A stretch of 29,394 nucleotides of DNA from an uncultured Eubacterium sp. (lineage in GTDB: Bacteria > Bacillota > Clostridia > Oscillospirales > Acutalibacteraceae). Under the pieces are notes generated by a model that saw only the letters and a program-made list of their open reading frames with translations, was not told the DNA's origin and did not search any database. Made by a program: the position numbers and the translations under genes. This document shows, in pieces, positions 7,837-14,617 of the stretch (its first letter is position 1; every line of letters begins with the position of its first letter). The stretch is taken from positions 1-29,394 of the forward strand of contig CABQCC010000005.1 in assembly GCA_902462495.1 (NCBI GenBank). The letters are read 5' to 3'.

Positions 7837-9003
7837 ATGAGTGTATTGAAAATGTATAATAAAACTACTAGAAAAATAATTTCTGCAAATGAGGTTTCTA
7901 TAAGAAAATTTAATGATAGTAAGTGTAATTTAGTATATAACGGGGAGTGTATTTTCGATAGATTTCCGAAAAATTTGATTACAAAAGAAGATGTTGATTT
8001 GCCTTATTTTGACGGTACATATATTCCGGAAAACTTTTGCAAAGGCTTGGCTGCGAAATATTTATATTCTTCAGAACAGAAAAAACAATTGTTTTCAGGT
8101 GATGGTTGGAGATGTGTTGAGTATAAGTGCGGACATATTAGAATGTCAAGTGATTGTAATCATAGAATGTGCGTGTTAGCTCATCTTGGCGAATCAATAA
8201 AAGTTGAATATAAAAAAAGTGATAGTTATTGTACAGAATGCTATAAAAAGAAAGACGATATGATCGAAAAAGTATGCAATCAACTCGCTATTGAATATAA
8301 TTGCAAACCTAAGGATTTCGCTAAAGACAGTGTAATATTTACTGTTTCAAAAAAAGAAAACGGCAGACGAGAAATGCCGTTTTTTGAACCACGGCTTGAA
8401 ATAATTACGATGGGCAAAAGCGTAGTCGTCAATGCATCAAAAAGCATAATGCCCTATATCAAAAAGAAATTCAAAAATAAATCTACTTACGATATTATGA
8501 CAAGTAAGTTAGTGTATGGAGTTAATCCATATTATTTACCAGATATTATAAATATAGAGCCTGTCCAAAATGAAAATTATAAATTTGAAATTATCGACAA
8601 GGATATTCAATCGCTATATAAATATGAGGAATTTTCTAATGCGTTACAATATGATTATGACAGTAAAAGACCTGGAGTTTTGGCTGCTGTAGCATTTGAT
8701 GATACACAAGTAATAGGAATTGCTTGCGCAAGTGCCGACAGTGAAGCTATGTGGCAAATTGGTGTTGATGTTTTACCAAAATATCGTGGTAGGGAAATTG
8801 CAGTTAAGCTTGTAAATATGTTGACACTGGAAATTCTTAATAATTACGAAGCAATACCATATTATACAACCGATTGTGCTAATATTAGTTCTCAAAAAGT
8901 TGCGATAAAAAGCGGTTATGTTCCTGCTTGGTCGCATTGCTTTAAAACAAGACTGCCAAAGTTTATAGTTAAATATTACCAATTTAAAGAACTTTTCAAT
9001 TAG
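7837..9003 (+). CDS. GNAT acetyltransferase with Cys/His-rich N-terminal extension
   Basis: A 388-residue protein. From about residue 145 it matches the Clostridial GNAT_acetyltran type (about 245 residues): LAIEYNCKPKDF, GRREMPFFEPRLEIITMG, then SADSEAMWQIGVDVLPKYR and the acetyl-CoA loop YRGREIAVKL, ending with IKSGYVPAWSHCF. The first 140 residues are extra. They contain C93, C98, H100, C107, H109, C112, H116, C132 and C135, spaced as in a metal-binding module (CGH, CNHRMC, CTEC). The substrate is unknown. The start at 7837 has no clear ribosome site, and a second ATG at codon 6 also lacks one. Codon use is strongly AT-rich compared with guaA, which suggests acquisition. Confidence 0.8.
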   Translation: MSVLKMYNKTTRKIISANEVSIRKFNDSKCNLVYNGECIFDRFPKNLITKEDVDLPYFDGTYIPENFCKGLAAKYLYSSEQKKQLFSGDGWRCVEYKCGHIRMSSDCNHRMCVLAHLGESIKVEYKKSDSYCTECYKKKDDMIEKVCNQLAIEYNCKPKDFAKDSVIFTVSKKENGRREMPFFEPRLEIITMGKSVVVNASKSIMPYIKKKFKNKSTYDIMTSKLVYGVNPYYLPDIINIEPVQNENYKFEIIDKDIQSLYKYEEFSNALQYDYDSKRPGVLAAVAFDDTQVIGIACASADSEAMWQIGVDVLPKYRGREIAVKLVNMLTLEILNNYEAIPYYTTDCANISSQKVAIKSGYVPAWSHCFKTRLPKFIVKYYQFKELFN

Positions 9004-9033
9004 AAATTTATTGTGCTTGTAAGGATTTCAATT

Positions 9034-9513
9034 ATGATTATAAAAGTTAACTCCGAATCACAACTTAATATTTGTATTGATATAATTCACAAAAGTTTTA
9101 ATACGGTTGCGGATAATATGAATTTGACGCCAGAAAATTGTCCCGGTTATACTGCATTTATGCCTATACAAAGACTACAAAGTCAATTTAAGCATGGTGT
9201 CAAAATGTTTCTTTACAAATACAATAATGTGTTTGTGGGATATTTTTCATTGAGTGTTGAAAAAACGAGGTCGAATTAAATAATTTATCGGTTTTGCCGG
9301 AATACAGGCATCGTGGAATAGGCAAAGAATTGATAAATTATGCAATGGATTATTCTAAGAGAACCCTTGGAGCAAGTAAAATAAAAATTGGAATTATAGA
9401 GGAAAATATCATATTAAAAGAGTGGTATAAAAATTTTGGCTTTACTCACACAGCTGCAAAAAAAATTTGATCATTTACCTTTTACAGTTAAATTTATGGA
9501 GTTGGAAATATAA
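9034..9513 (+). pseudogene. GNAT acetyltransferase interrupted by two compensating frameshifts
   Basis: Frame 1 reads from ATG 9034 (AAGGA at 9020-9025) to a stop at 9277-9279. One extra base in the A6 run near 9260 would continue into NLSVLPEYRHRGIGKELI, the acetyl-CoA motif of GNAT enzymes. The second frame stops near 9471, just after an A8 run; removing one A there continues into KKFDHLPFTVKFMELEI and a stop at 9511-9513. The total span is exactly 160 codons, so the two indels cancel and the intact product would be 159 residues, normal for the family. Either this is a decayed gene or both are homopolymer errors in the sequence. Confidence 0.8.
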
Positions 9514-9560
9514 AATTACAAAGCGTTGCGATTTGTAATTGATGAATTTAGGAGACAGCA

Positions 9561-10016
9561 ATGCATAAATACGAAAAAATCGAATTAACAAATATGTGTA
9601 TGATATATGACAATAACGGGAATGTTGTTGTGCAGGAAAAACTGAATAAAAATTGGGGCGGAATAACTTTTCCCGGAGGGCATATTGAAATCGGAGAATC
9701 GTTTGTCGATTCGGTAATCAGAGAAGTAAAAGAAGAAACAGGTCTTGATATAAAGCATCCTAAAATTTGCGGGATAAAATGGTGGGAAGTAAGCAAGAAT
9801 AAAAGATATGTGGTTTTACTTTTCAAAACAAATGAATATTCCGGCACTTTGCAATCCTCCGATGAGGGAAAAGTGTTTTGGGCAAAGCTGGATGAACTTA
9901 AGTCTATGAAGCTTGCAGAAAGCTTTGATAAAATGCTCAAAGTGTTTACAGATGACGATGTTCAAGAACATATACAACTGAAAAATCACGGTCAATGGAT
10001 TGATATATTAAAATGA
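9561..10016 (+). CDS. Nudix hydrolase (8-oxo-dGTP diphosphatase-like)
   Basis: A 151-residue Nudix protein, a cytoplasmic Mg-dependent enzyme that hydrolyses nucleoside diphosphate-linked compounds. The Nudix box runs from GGHIEIGESF to REVKEETGLDI, with all key residues (G, the E pair, REVKEE) present near residues 38-61. The similarity to MutT/YtkD-type enzymes suggests oxidised dNTP clean-up, but specificity is not determined by sequence. The start at 9561 has AGGAG about 8 nt upstream. It follows the broken GNAT by 47 bp. Codon use is AT-rich like the rest of the accessory block. Confidence 0.88.
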   Translation: MHKYEKIELTNMCMIYDNNGNVVVQEKLNKNWGGITFPGGHIEIGESFVDSVIREVKEETGLDIKHPKICGIKWWEVSKNKRYVVLLFKTNEYSGTLQSSDEGKVFWAKLDELKSMKLAESFDKMLKVFTDDDVQEHIQLKNHGQWIDILK

Positions 10017-10754
10017 CCTGCAAGCCGGTTGGAACTATTCATTTACCATATTTGCAACATATCTTGCAACACGAGTGATGATAAAGGAAATAACACAGCA
10101 AAAAATCACCTCAAAACAGTGCAAAAATGGCTTAGAATAGATATAAAATAGTACAAATGATAATCTCGGAAAAGAGTGGGAATGAATTGAAAAAGTCCGA
10201 AAACCCAGTGTTTATGTGGGTTTGCAGACATCTCCTAATACTCAAATCACTTATGCAACATCTCCTTGAAAAAAAGATTTTGCAACAGATGAAATAATGA
10301 TAAGTGGTTTTGAAAGCCGGAATTGCATCAAGCAATTCTGGCTTGTCGCTTGGCTTATTATCAAAATACTATTCTTAAAGCCATGTCAAAATAAAAAATG
10401 ATTTGAGCCCTATAAAAAATGTAAAATTCGAAATATGATATCAAACTACTATGTTTTTTATCTAATATTACGGAAGCAAAAAGGAATGAGACAGAATGAC
10501 GAGTAAAGAATTGAAAAGTATTCTTACAGAAAATAAAATTACATTAACTACAATACAGAAGAAGTCTATATGTACATTTTACAATTTCCATTCTTATTCT
10601 GTTAGAATAATTTTTCACAAAATAGTTGTTGTTAAAGATATAACAGCTACAAAACTGTTTCCAAAAATCTACTTCATCCCATTGCGCAAAATCAAAAGTT
10701 GATTTTGCAGTAATAAATAAAAAAATAGTTAATTCCTTGACCGAACATTGGATA
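10017..10754. other. Gene-poor, AT-rich accessory stretch with inverted repeats
   Basis: I see no gene I can support. It holds several TGCAACA repeats (about 10050, 10063, 10253, 10280), the att-like copy B (10174-10223), a 13-bp hairpin with one G-U (10314-10326/10332-10344), and a 10-bp perfect inverted repeat GCAAAATCAA/TTGATTTTGC (10686-10695/10699-10708). A 68-codon frame at 10496-10702 starts MTSKELKSILTENK after AAAGGA and could be a remnant of a gene; it resembles nothing I recognise. Confidence 0.5.
10174..10223 (+). repeat. Att-like repeat copy B
   Basis: GAGTGGGA at 10174-10181 and CGAAAACCCAGTGTTTATG at 10198-10216 match copy A after guaA in the same order. The second block lies in a 7-bp inverted repeat AAACCCA/TGGGTTT (10201-10207/10217-10223). 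It may be the far boundary of a 2.7-kb insertion, but no recombinase gene is present. Confidence 0.4.
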
Positions 10755-11327
10755 TTAATATCGGTCTGATTCGAGTATGGCATAATAGAATTTATCCCCG
10801 ATGCTTCCGTTTTTTTGATAGCAGTATCTTCTGAATGTTCCCTCAAGAGTCATACCTATCTTTTGCATAACCTTACTTGAACCGATGTTTCGTGTATCGC
10901 AGCCAGATGTAATCCTATCATAGTGCACTTCGTCAAACAAATAATTCACTACTGCACTTGCCGCTTCTGTCATTATTCCTTTATTCCAATATGGCTTATC
11001 AATTTGCCATCCGAGATGACAGGTAAAACATTCGTCGTCTTGAGTAACTACGGCAATATTGCCGATAACAACTCCTTGAAATTCAATAGCCCAGTTATAA
11101 GTTGTCGTTTTACTGTAATTTTTTATCCAGCTTTTCAAGACGGTCTTTGTTTCGTTTATCGTTTTGTGCGGCTCATAAGAAAGATATTTTACCACATCAG
11201 GATTACTTGCCCACTTAAACATATCGACACTATCGTTTAATTGAAAACGCCTTAAAATTAACCTTGCGGTTTTTATCGTATTAGTTCCGACGTGATTTAA
11301 CGGACTTAATAATTCTATATCAGTCAT
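10755..11327 (-). CDS. GNAT acetyltransferase, RimJ/RimL family
   Basis: A 190-residue acetyltransferase. It begins with the family-typical ETARLILR-like stretch (IKTARLILRRFQLNDSVDMF) and WASNPDVVKYL. It continues with IGNIAVV and HLGWQIDKPYWNKGIMTEAA (acetyl-CoA binding) and ends with NIGSSKVMQKIGMTLEGTFRRY. Members acetylate ribosomal protein N-termini, other proteins or small molecules such as antibiotics; which one cannot be told here. The start at 11327 has GGGGTG 7 nt upstream (11335-11340). It is transcribed opposite to its neighbours and is AT-rich like the rest of the accessory region. Confidence 0.87.
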   Translation of the reverse strand: MTDIELLSPLNHVGTNTIKTARLILRRFQLNDSVDMFKWASNPDVVKYLSYEPHKTINETKTVLKSWIKNYSKTTTYNWAIEFQGVVIGNIAVVTQDDECFTCHLGWQIDKPYWNKGIMTEAASAVVNYLFDEVHYDRITSGCDTRNIGSSKVMQKIGMTLEGTFRRYCYQKNGSIGDKFYYAILESDRY

Positions 11328-11676
11328 TTATTTACACCCCAATTTCTGCACGCACTTTTTATTGTTTGTGTGATTTTATTGTAACACAAGGCAATGAAAA
11401 ATTACAACTATTTTTACAAGAACAATAAATGATATGCGTGTAAAAAATTAAAAAGCAGGTGCAAGATTTCCAACTTCGTGTTTAAATGACATTAAAAATG
11501 TTTTTCAACAACAGGGCATTATAACGGTTGATTTTTGCGAAAGCTTTCTCCAATTGTTAACAAAATGATAAAAATTGCGACAATTTTCTTGGGAAATATT
11601 GACAAAATTCGGATTATATGATATCCTTTTTAAAGATATAATTTTAGGGGATTTACACAGAAAGCGGGGCGTTACT
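11328..11676. other. Intergenic region between divergent genes
   Basis: There is no supported gene. It carries the promoter of the downstream membrane protein at 11599-11627. The rest is AT-rich without a recognisable motif. Confidence 0.5.
11599..11627 (+). promoter_or_regulatory. Promoter of the exported membrane protein gene
   Basis: TTGACA (11599-11604) and TATCCT (11622-11627) have a 17-bp spacer. Transcription would begin near 11634, so the longer open frame from 11575 cannot be fully translated; the start must be the TTG at 11677 or the ATG at 11698. Confidence 0.65.
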
Positions 11677-12705
11677 TTGTACGGGTTGCACAAAAGAATG
11701 CACGCTTTTTCTTTTTTAACGGCATTTTTGATTTTGATTTCTTGCGCCGTCAGCACTGATGTTTATGCCTACGATTCGACTCGTTTGGACGACGCTTCGT
11801 GGGTTGATGATGAGTCGGCTGTGACGAAAATCCTTAATTATGACAATGGCGAAAGCGGAACGATGGATTGTGCTGTGTCTTATCTTGTTGATGAGGCAAA
11901 CAGCGCAGTCTATTTTCAAATTCTGACAAGTAATTTTGAAGTTTCAAAAAACAGCGATATTCGTATTTATTTTAATGTGGCTTCCGACGGTCAACATCAT
12001 TTACTTTATTTTGATAAAGACGGAATTCATTGCCACAGCGAAGATAAAAAATTGTTTTCAGGCGGAAGCAATTTTTGCACGGCAAGTACCATCGGTGCAG
12101 GCACTTATCTCATCGCACTTGATGTAAAAACAAAAGCAAATACTAATGCTTTTCACTTGTATTTGTCGATTAATAGCAAGAAATATGACTTAATCGAGGG
12201 CGTTGTTCTGAATAAACCGACAACAACGAAAAAGCCCGCTAAAACAAAAACAAAGTCGATATCCGTAAATTCAAACAAAAACAAACATAACACAGCCGAA
12301 AACACAACCGGTGTGGACATCAATGTTGACAAGCTTGATGACAAAAGTTCATCTGTCGAAAAAGAAGCCGTCACCAAATTCAGAGGGCAAAACAAATACC
12401 ACACAACAACAAAAACCGGCAAAAAACATAAGAAATCATCCGCAACTGTTTCTTCTGATAGAGTCGATAAAACAGAACTTAATGCAACTTCGCCTGTTTG
12501 GAACACATACAGTCAACAGTCGGCTTTAAAAGTCAATAAAAACAAGGTTATATTTATATCCGCAATAGTTGTCGGCACGGTCGGATTGGTGTTTATGGGA
12601 TTTGCACTTGGTAAGCTTTCGGGCAAAGCGGAAACAAAGAAAGCAAAGTCTGACGACGAAGCCGATGACAAGGCTGTAATGTCCGAGGACGATTTTGACT
12701 TTTGA
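11677..12705 (+). CDS. Exported single-pass membrane protein of unknown function
   Basis: About 342 residues if started at TTG 11677 (GGGG 7 nt upstream, basic HKR before the hydrophobic stretch); ATG 11698 is the alternative. The order is: signal peptide ending near DVYA/YDST (about residue 31); a beta-rich extracellular part of about 150 residues (SNFEVSKNSDIRIYFNV...); a Thr/Lys/Ser-rich linker of about 100 residues; one membrane helix at about 291-310 (VIFISAIVVGTVGLVFMGFA); and a short, very acidic cytoplasmic tail ending SEDDFDF. This gives a type I topology. No known domain is recognised. It stands alone between the accessory block and the iron-linked pair. A role in surface sensing or attachment is only a guess. 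Confidence 0.72.
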   Translation: MYGLHKRMHAFSFLTAFLILISCAVSTDVYAYDSTRLDDASWVDDESAVTKILNYDNGESGTMDCAVSYLVDEANSAVYFQILTSNFEVSKNSDIRIYFNVASDGQHHLLYFDKDGIHCHSEDKKLFSGGSNFCTASTIGAGTYLIALDVKTKANTNAFHLYLSINSKKYDLIEGVVLNKPTTTKKPAKTKTKSISVNSNKNKHNTAENTTGVDINVDKLDDKSSSVEKEAVTKFRGQNKYHTTTKTGKKHKKSSATVSSDRVDKTELNATSPVWNTYSQQSALKVNKNKVIFISAIVVGTVGLVFMGFALGKLSGKAETKKAKSDDEADDKAVMSEDDFDF

Positions 12706-12737
12706 CAAGCATTGTGATTCGAAAAAGAAAATGCCTC

Positions 12738-12766
12738 AAAATTTTTTTGAAAAAAGTGTTGACAAA
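12738..12766 (+). repeat. A/T-tract promoter module, copy 1
   Basis: These 29 bases (A4 T7 G A6 GTGTTGACAAA) are identical to the reverse complement of 14435-14463. They comprise an A/T-tract, UP-element-like part plus the -35 box. This copy drives the DUF3793-flavodoxin pair and the other drives the tRNA pair. Confidence 0.85.
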
Positions 12767-12787
12767 CGCTGTGAGAGATGGTATTAT
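12759..12787 (+). promoter_or_regulatory. Promoter of DUF3793-flavodoxin
   Basis: Consensus TTGACA (12759-12764) and TATTAT (12782-12787) have a 17-bp spacer and an A/T-rich UP-like tract upstream. Transcription should start near 12794, at the edge of the first palindrome. Confidence 0.82.
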
Positions 12788-12795
12788 GTGTCTGT

Positions 12796-12813
12796 AGTTA
12801 GCGGTGGCTAACT
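12796..12813. promoter_or_regulatory. Operator palindrome 1 (DtxR-type candidate)
   Basis: AGTTAGC-GGTG-GCTAACT has 7-bp perfect arms and lies immediately after the -10 box, where a bound repressor would block initiation. The TTAGC/GCTAA half sites are as in sites of DtxR-family iron repressors. Confidence 0.65.
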
Positions 12814-12876
12814 GACAAAACAAGCGAAAGTCAAAACATCATATGAAGCAAAATGCTTTATTTTTTTGACTGTGCG

Positions 12877-12892
12877 GTTAGCATATGCTAAC
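12877..12892. promoter_or_regulatory. Operator palindrome 2 (DtxR-type candidate)
   Basis: GTTAGCATATGCTAAC is a perfect 16-bp palindrome with the same half sites as palindrome 1, about 80 bp downstream and 43 bp before the DUF3793 start. Confidence 0.62.
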
Positions 12893-12934
12893 TCACCGAC
12901 GCAGAATATTCGCACACATACAGGAAGAAAAAAT

Positions 12935-13489
12935 ATGCTTGAAAAGTACCTGATAGAGCATTGCTCGCCAACCCTTGCATCGTTGAAAACAGCAAATCTT
13001 GTGAATGTTTTGTTTGACGACGAGGCACTTCTCACATCATCTGTTGAAAAGATAAACAATGAATTGCAAGATACGGGTGTATGCCTTTTGGTGCTGAAAA
13101 AAAGTGAAAACAGTGCTCTTGTTTATGCCGTGAGAAAATCAAAATTGGCACACGATTTGCAACAGAACGGTGTGTCGGATTTGTTAAGAGATTACGGCTA
13201 TTGCAACACGGATGTTGAAGCGTGCATTGAAAGATTAAAATCCCGTTTAAGTTGTACGGAGGCGTTTCCGCACGAAATCGGAATTTTTCTTGGATATCCG
13301 CTTGATGATGTCAAAGGATTTATTGAAAATGCGGGGCAAAACAGCAAGTGCACCGGATGTTGGAAAGTCTACTGTAATGAGTGTGAAGCAATAAAAACCT
13401 TTGCAAAATTTAACAAGTGCAAAGAAGTATATACAAAACTTTGGCTCAAAGGCAGAAGCATAGCAAAACTTACTGTCAGAGCAGTTTAA
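12935..13489 (+). CDS. DUF3793 family protein
   Basis: A 184-residue cytoplasmic protein of DUF3793, recognised by the conserved FPHEIGIFLGYPLDDVKGF and by GCWKVYCNE in the second half, and by the N-terminal ...CSPTLASLKTANL. The biochemical function is unknown. In many Firmicutes it sits next to a flavodoxin and near ferrous-iron uptake genes, as here with flavodoxin 16 bp downstream. The start is ATG 12935 (AGGAAG 12922-12927); an upstream in-frame ATG at 12866 would translate through the second operator palindrome and lacks a ribosome site. Likely derepressed when iron is scarce, judging from the operators. Confidence 0.85.
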   Translation: MLEKYLIEHCSPTLASLKTANLVNVLFDDEALLTSSVEKINNELQDTGVCLLVLKKSENSALVYAVRKSKLAHDLQQNGVSDLLRDYGYCNTDVEACIERLKSRLSCTEAFPHEIGIFLGYPLDDVKGFIENAGQNSKCTGCWKVYCNECEAIKTFAKFNKCKEVYTKLWLKGRSIAKLTVRAV

Positions 13490-13505
13490 GAAAGACGGTG
13501 AATTT

Positions 13506-13928
13506 ATGAGTAAAACAGCGGTTGTATATTGGAGTGGAACAGGCAACACGGCAGCTATGGCAGAGGCAATTGTTGACGGTGTAAAGTCCGTAGGCGGACA
13601 GGCAGAAGTATTTACTGCTGATTCGTTTAACTCCGATATGGCAGAAAATTATGATTTCATAGCGTTCGGTTGCCCGTCAATGGGTTGCGAACAACTTGAA
13701 GATTCGGAATTTGAGCCAATGTTCGATTCCTGCAAAAGCAAACTTAAAGGTAAGCAAATCGCACTTTTCGGTTCGTATGGCTGGGGAAACGGTGAATGGA
13801 TGCAAATATGGGAGGATGACTGTAAATCTCTCGGTGCAGACTTGGTTTGCGACAGCGTGATTTGTAATGACGCACCTGATGACGAAGCAATAGAAAAATG
13901 CAAAGAATTGGGTAAAATGCTGGCTTAG
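13506..13928 (+). CDS. Flavodoxin
   Basis: A 140-residue short-chain flavodoxin, an FMN-binding electron carrier that replaces ferredoxin under iron limitation. The FMN phosphate loop SGTGNTAAMA is at residues 10-19; the isoalloxazine loops are GCPSMGCEQLE (about 55-65) and FGSYGWGNGEWM (about 88-99). The start at 13506 has GACGGTGA upstream. It is the second gene of the DUF3793 operon and should share its operators. Length and motifs are complete. Confidence 0.94.
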   Translation: MSKTAVVYWSGTGNTAAMAEAIVDGVKSVGGQAEVFTADSFNSDMAENYDFIAFGCPSMGCEQLEDSEFEPMFDSCKSKLKGKQIALFGSYGWGNGEWMQIWEDDCKSLGADLVCDSVICNDAPDDEAIEKCKELGKMLA

Positions 13929-13939
13929 AATCCTATGAA

Positions 13940-13963
13940 CAATTTGAGCTTCGGCTTAAATTG
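13940..13963 (+). other. RNA hairpin with TTCG tetraloop after flavodoxin
   Basis: A 10-bp stem with one G-U (13940-13949/13954-13963) is capped by TTCG, an exceptionally stable tetraloop. It has no T-run, so it is more likely an mRNA 3'-end stabiliser or processing site than a terminator. Confidence 0.55.
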
Positions 13964-14062
13964 CTCCAAATGTGTTTAGCACTCGCTAAAGATGTTTGGA
14001 ACAGTTTAAACTTGATTAAAAAGTAAAATTGTTCCTATTTCTCTACTCCTAATCCAATAAAC

Positions 14063-14093
14063 AAAAGGCGAGCGGCTATGTCGTTCGCTTTTT
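14063..14093 (+). terminator. Terminator of the DUF3793-flavodoxin operon
   Basis: A 12-bp stem with two G-U pairs (14063-14074/14082-14093) ends in five T. The A/T symmetry would let it work in both directions. Confidence 0.85.
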
Positions 14094-14206
14094 GTTATAT
14101 TAAAAATTTCTTGGATAATTTAAGACTGTTGAGAAAGTTTTAAAAAGTGGAGGCGTAATTCGGTTGATTAAATTTTGGCGTGTTTCAGGAGCTTTATCAA
14201 CAGTAT

Positions 14207-14237
14207 AAAAAAAGGAACATCGTTTGATGTTCCTTTT
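14207..14237 (-). terminator. Terminator of the tRNA pair
   Basis: A 12-bp perfect stem (14210-14221/14226-14237) with a 4-nt loop is followed on the minus strand by a T-run (complement of 14207-14213). It directly follows the tRNA-Glu CCA end. Confidence 0.9.
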
Positions 14238-14238
14238 G

Positions 14239-14313
14239 TGGTGACCCGGACGGGAATTGAACCCGTGTTACCGCCGTGAAAGGGCGGTGTCTTAACCTCT
14301 TGACCACCGGGCC
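14239..14313 (-). tRNA. tRNA-Glu (anticodon TTC)
   Basis: 75 nt including an encoded CCA (14239-14241). The acceptor stem is GGCCCGG/CCGGGTC with one G-U pair; the anticodon stem CCGCC/GGCGG closes the loop CTTTCAC; the T loop is GGTTCAATTCC. It is second in a two-tRNA transcript. Confidence 0.96.
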
Positions 14314-14317
14314 GAAT

Positions 14318-14394
14318 TGGTGGCTTTAACTGGATTCGAACCAGTGACACTGCGGGTATGAACCGCATGCTCTAGCCAACTGAGCTATAAAGCC
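14318..14394 (-). tRNA. tRNA-Met (anticodon CAT)
   Basis: 77 nt including an encoded CCA (14318-14320). The acceptor stem is GGCTTTA/TAAAGCC; the anticodon stem TGCGG/CCGCA closes the loop TTCATAC; the T arm is ACTGG-TTCGAAT-CCAGT. The fully paired first position argues against initiator tRNA. It is probably elongator Met; a lysidine-modified tRNA-Ile with the same CAT anticodon cannot be fully excluded. Confidence 0.93.
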
Positions 14395-14413
14395 GTTTTG
14401 ACTTGCAAGCAAG

Positions 14414-14442
14414 AGTATAGCGTAAAATAGGGATTTTGTCAA
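14414..14442 (-). promoter_or_regulatory. tRNA promoter
   Basis: On the minus strand, consensus TTGACA (14437-14442) and TATACT (14414-14419) have a 17-bp spacer, about 20 bp before the tRNA-Met 5' end. Upstream is the A/T-tract module. Confidence 0.88.
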
Positions 14443-14463
14443 CACTTTTTTCAAAAAAATTTT
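14435..14463 (-). repeat. A/T-tract promoter module, copy 2
   Basis: 29 bases identical on the minus strand to 12738-12766, including the -35 box of the tRNA promoter. Confidence 0.85.
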
Positions 14464-14531
14464 CAAAAGTGTAAAATTCGGCACATATCACCCACTTTTT
14501 TTAAACTTTTTATTAAAAGGGGTACATTTGT

Positions 14532-14560
14532 TTGACTTTGGTCTTGCGGGGTGATAGTAT
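14532..14560 (+). promoter_or_regulatory. Candidate lexA promoter
   Basis: TTGACT (14532-14537) and TAGTAT (14555-14560) have a 17-bp spacer. GTACATTTGTTT (14522-14533) overlaps the -35 and is a two-mismatch relative of the Gram-positive LexA box GAAC-N4-GTTC, so autorepression is possible but weakly supported. Confidence 0.5.
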
Positions 14561-14617
14561 ATTGAATATATAAGATGTATAAAATTAACTATATTATAAT
14601 TAATGTCGGAGGGGTAA

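Noticed and set aside
9250..9290. Programmed -1 ribosomal frameshift in the GNAT gene
   Set aside because: The A6 run could allow slippage, but a second shift in the opposite direction is also needed at 9460, and there is no stimulatory structure; decay or sequence error is simpler.
10544..10846. 100-codon minus-strand frame containing FDFAQWDEVDF
   Set aside because: It overlaps the 3' end of the RimL-like GNAT in another frame and a palindromic repeat; no ribosome site.
12706..12748. Terminator after the exported membrane protein gene (GCATT/AATGC then T7)
   Set aside because: Only five pairs with a long loop; the T7 belongs to the promoter module of the next operon.
12843..12868. Attenuator hairpin (AAGCA/TGCTT then T-run) between the two operator palindromes
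   Set aside because: The stem has only five AT-rich pairs; too weak to claim, though its place in the leader is worth noting.
14168..14368. 66-codon minus-strand reading frame
   Set aside because: It covers the two tRNA genes and their terminator; a chance frame.
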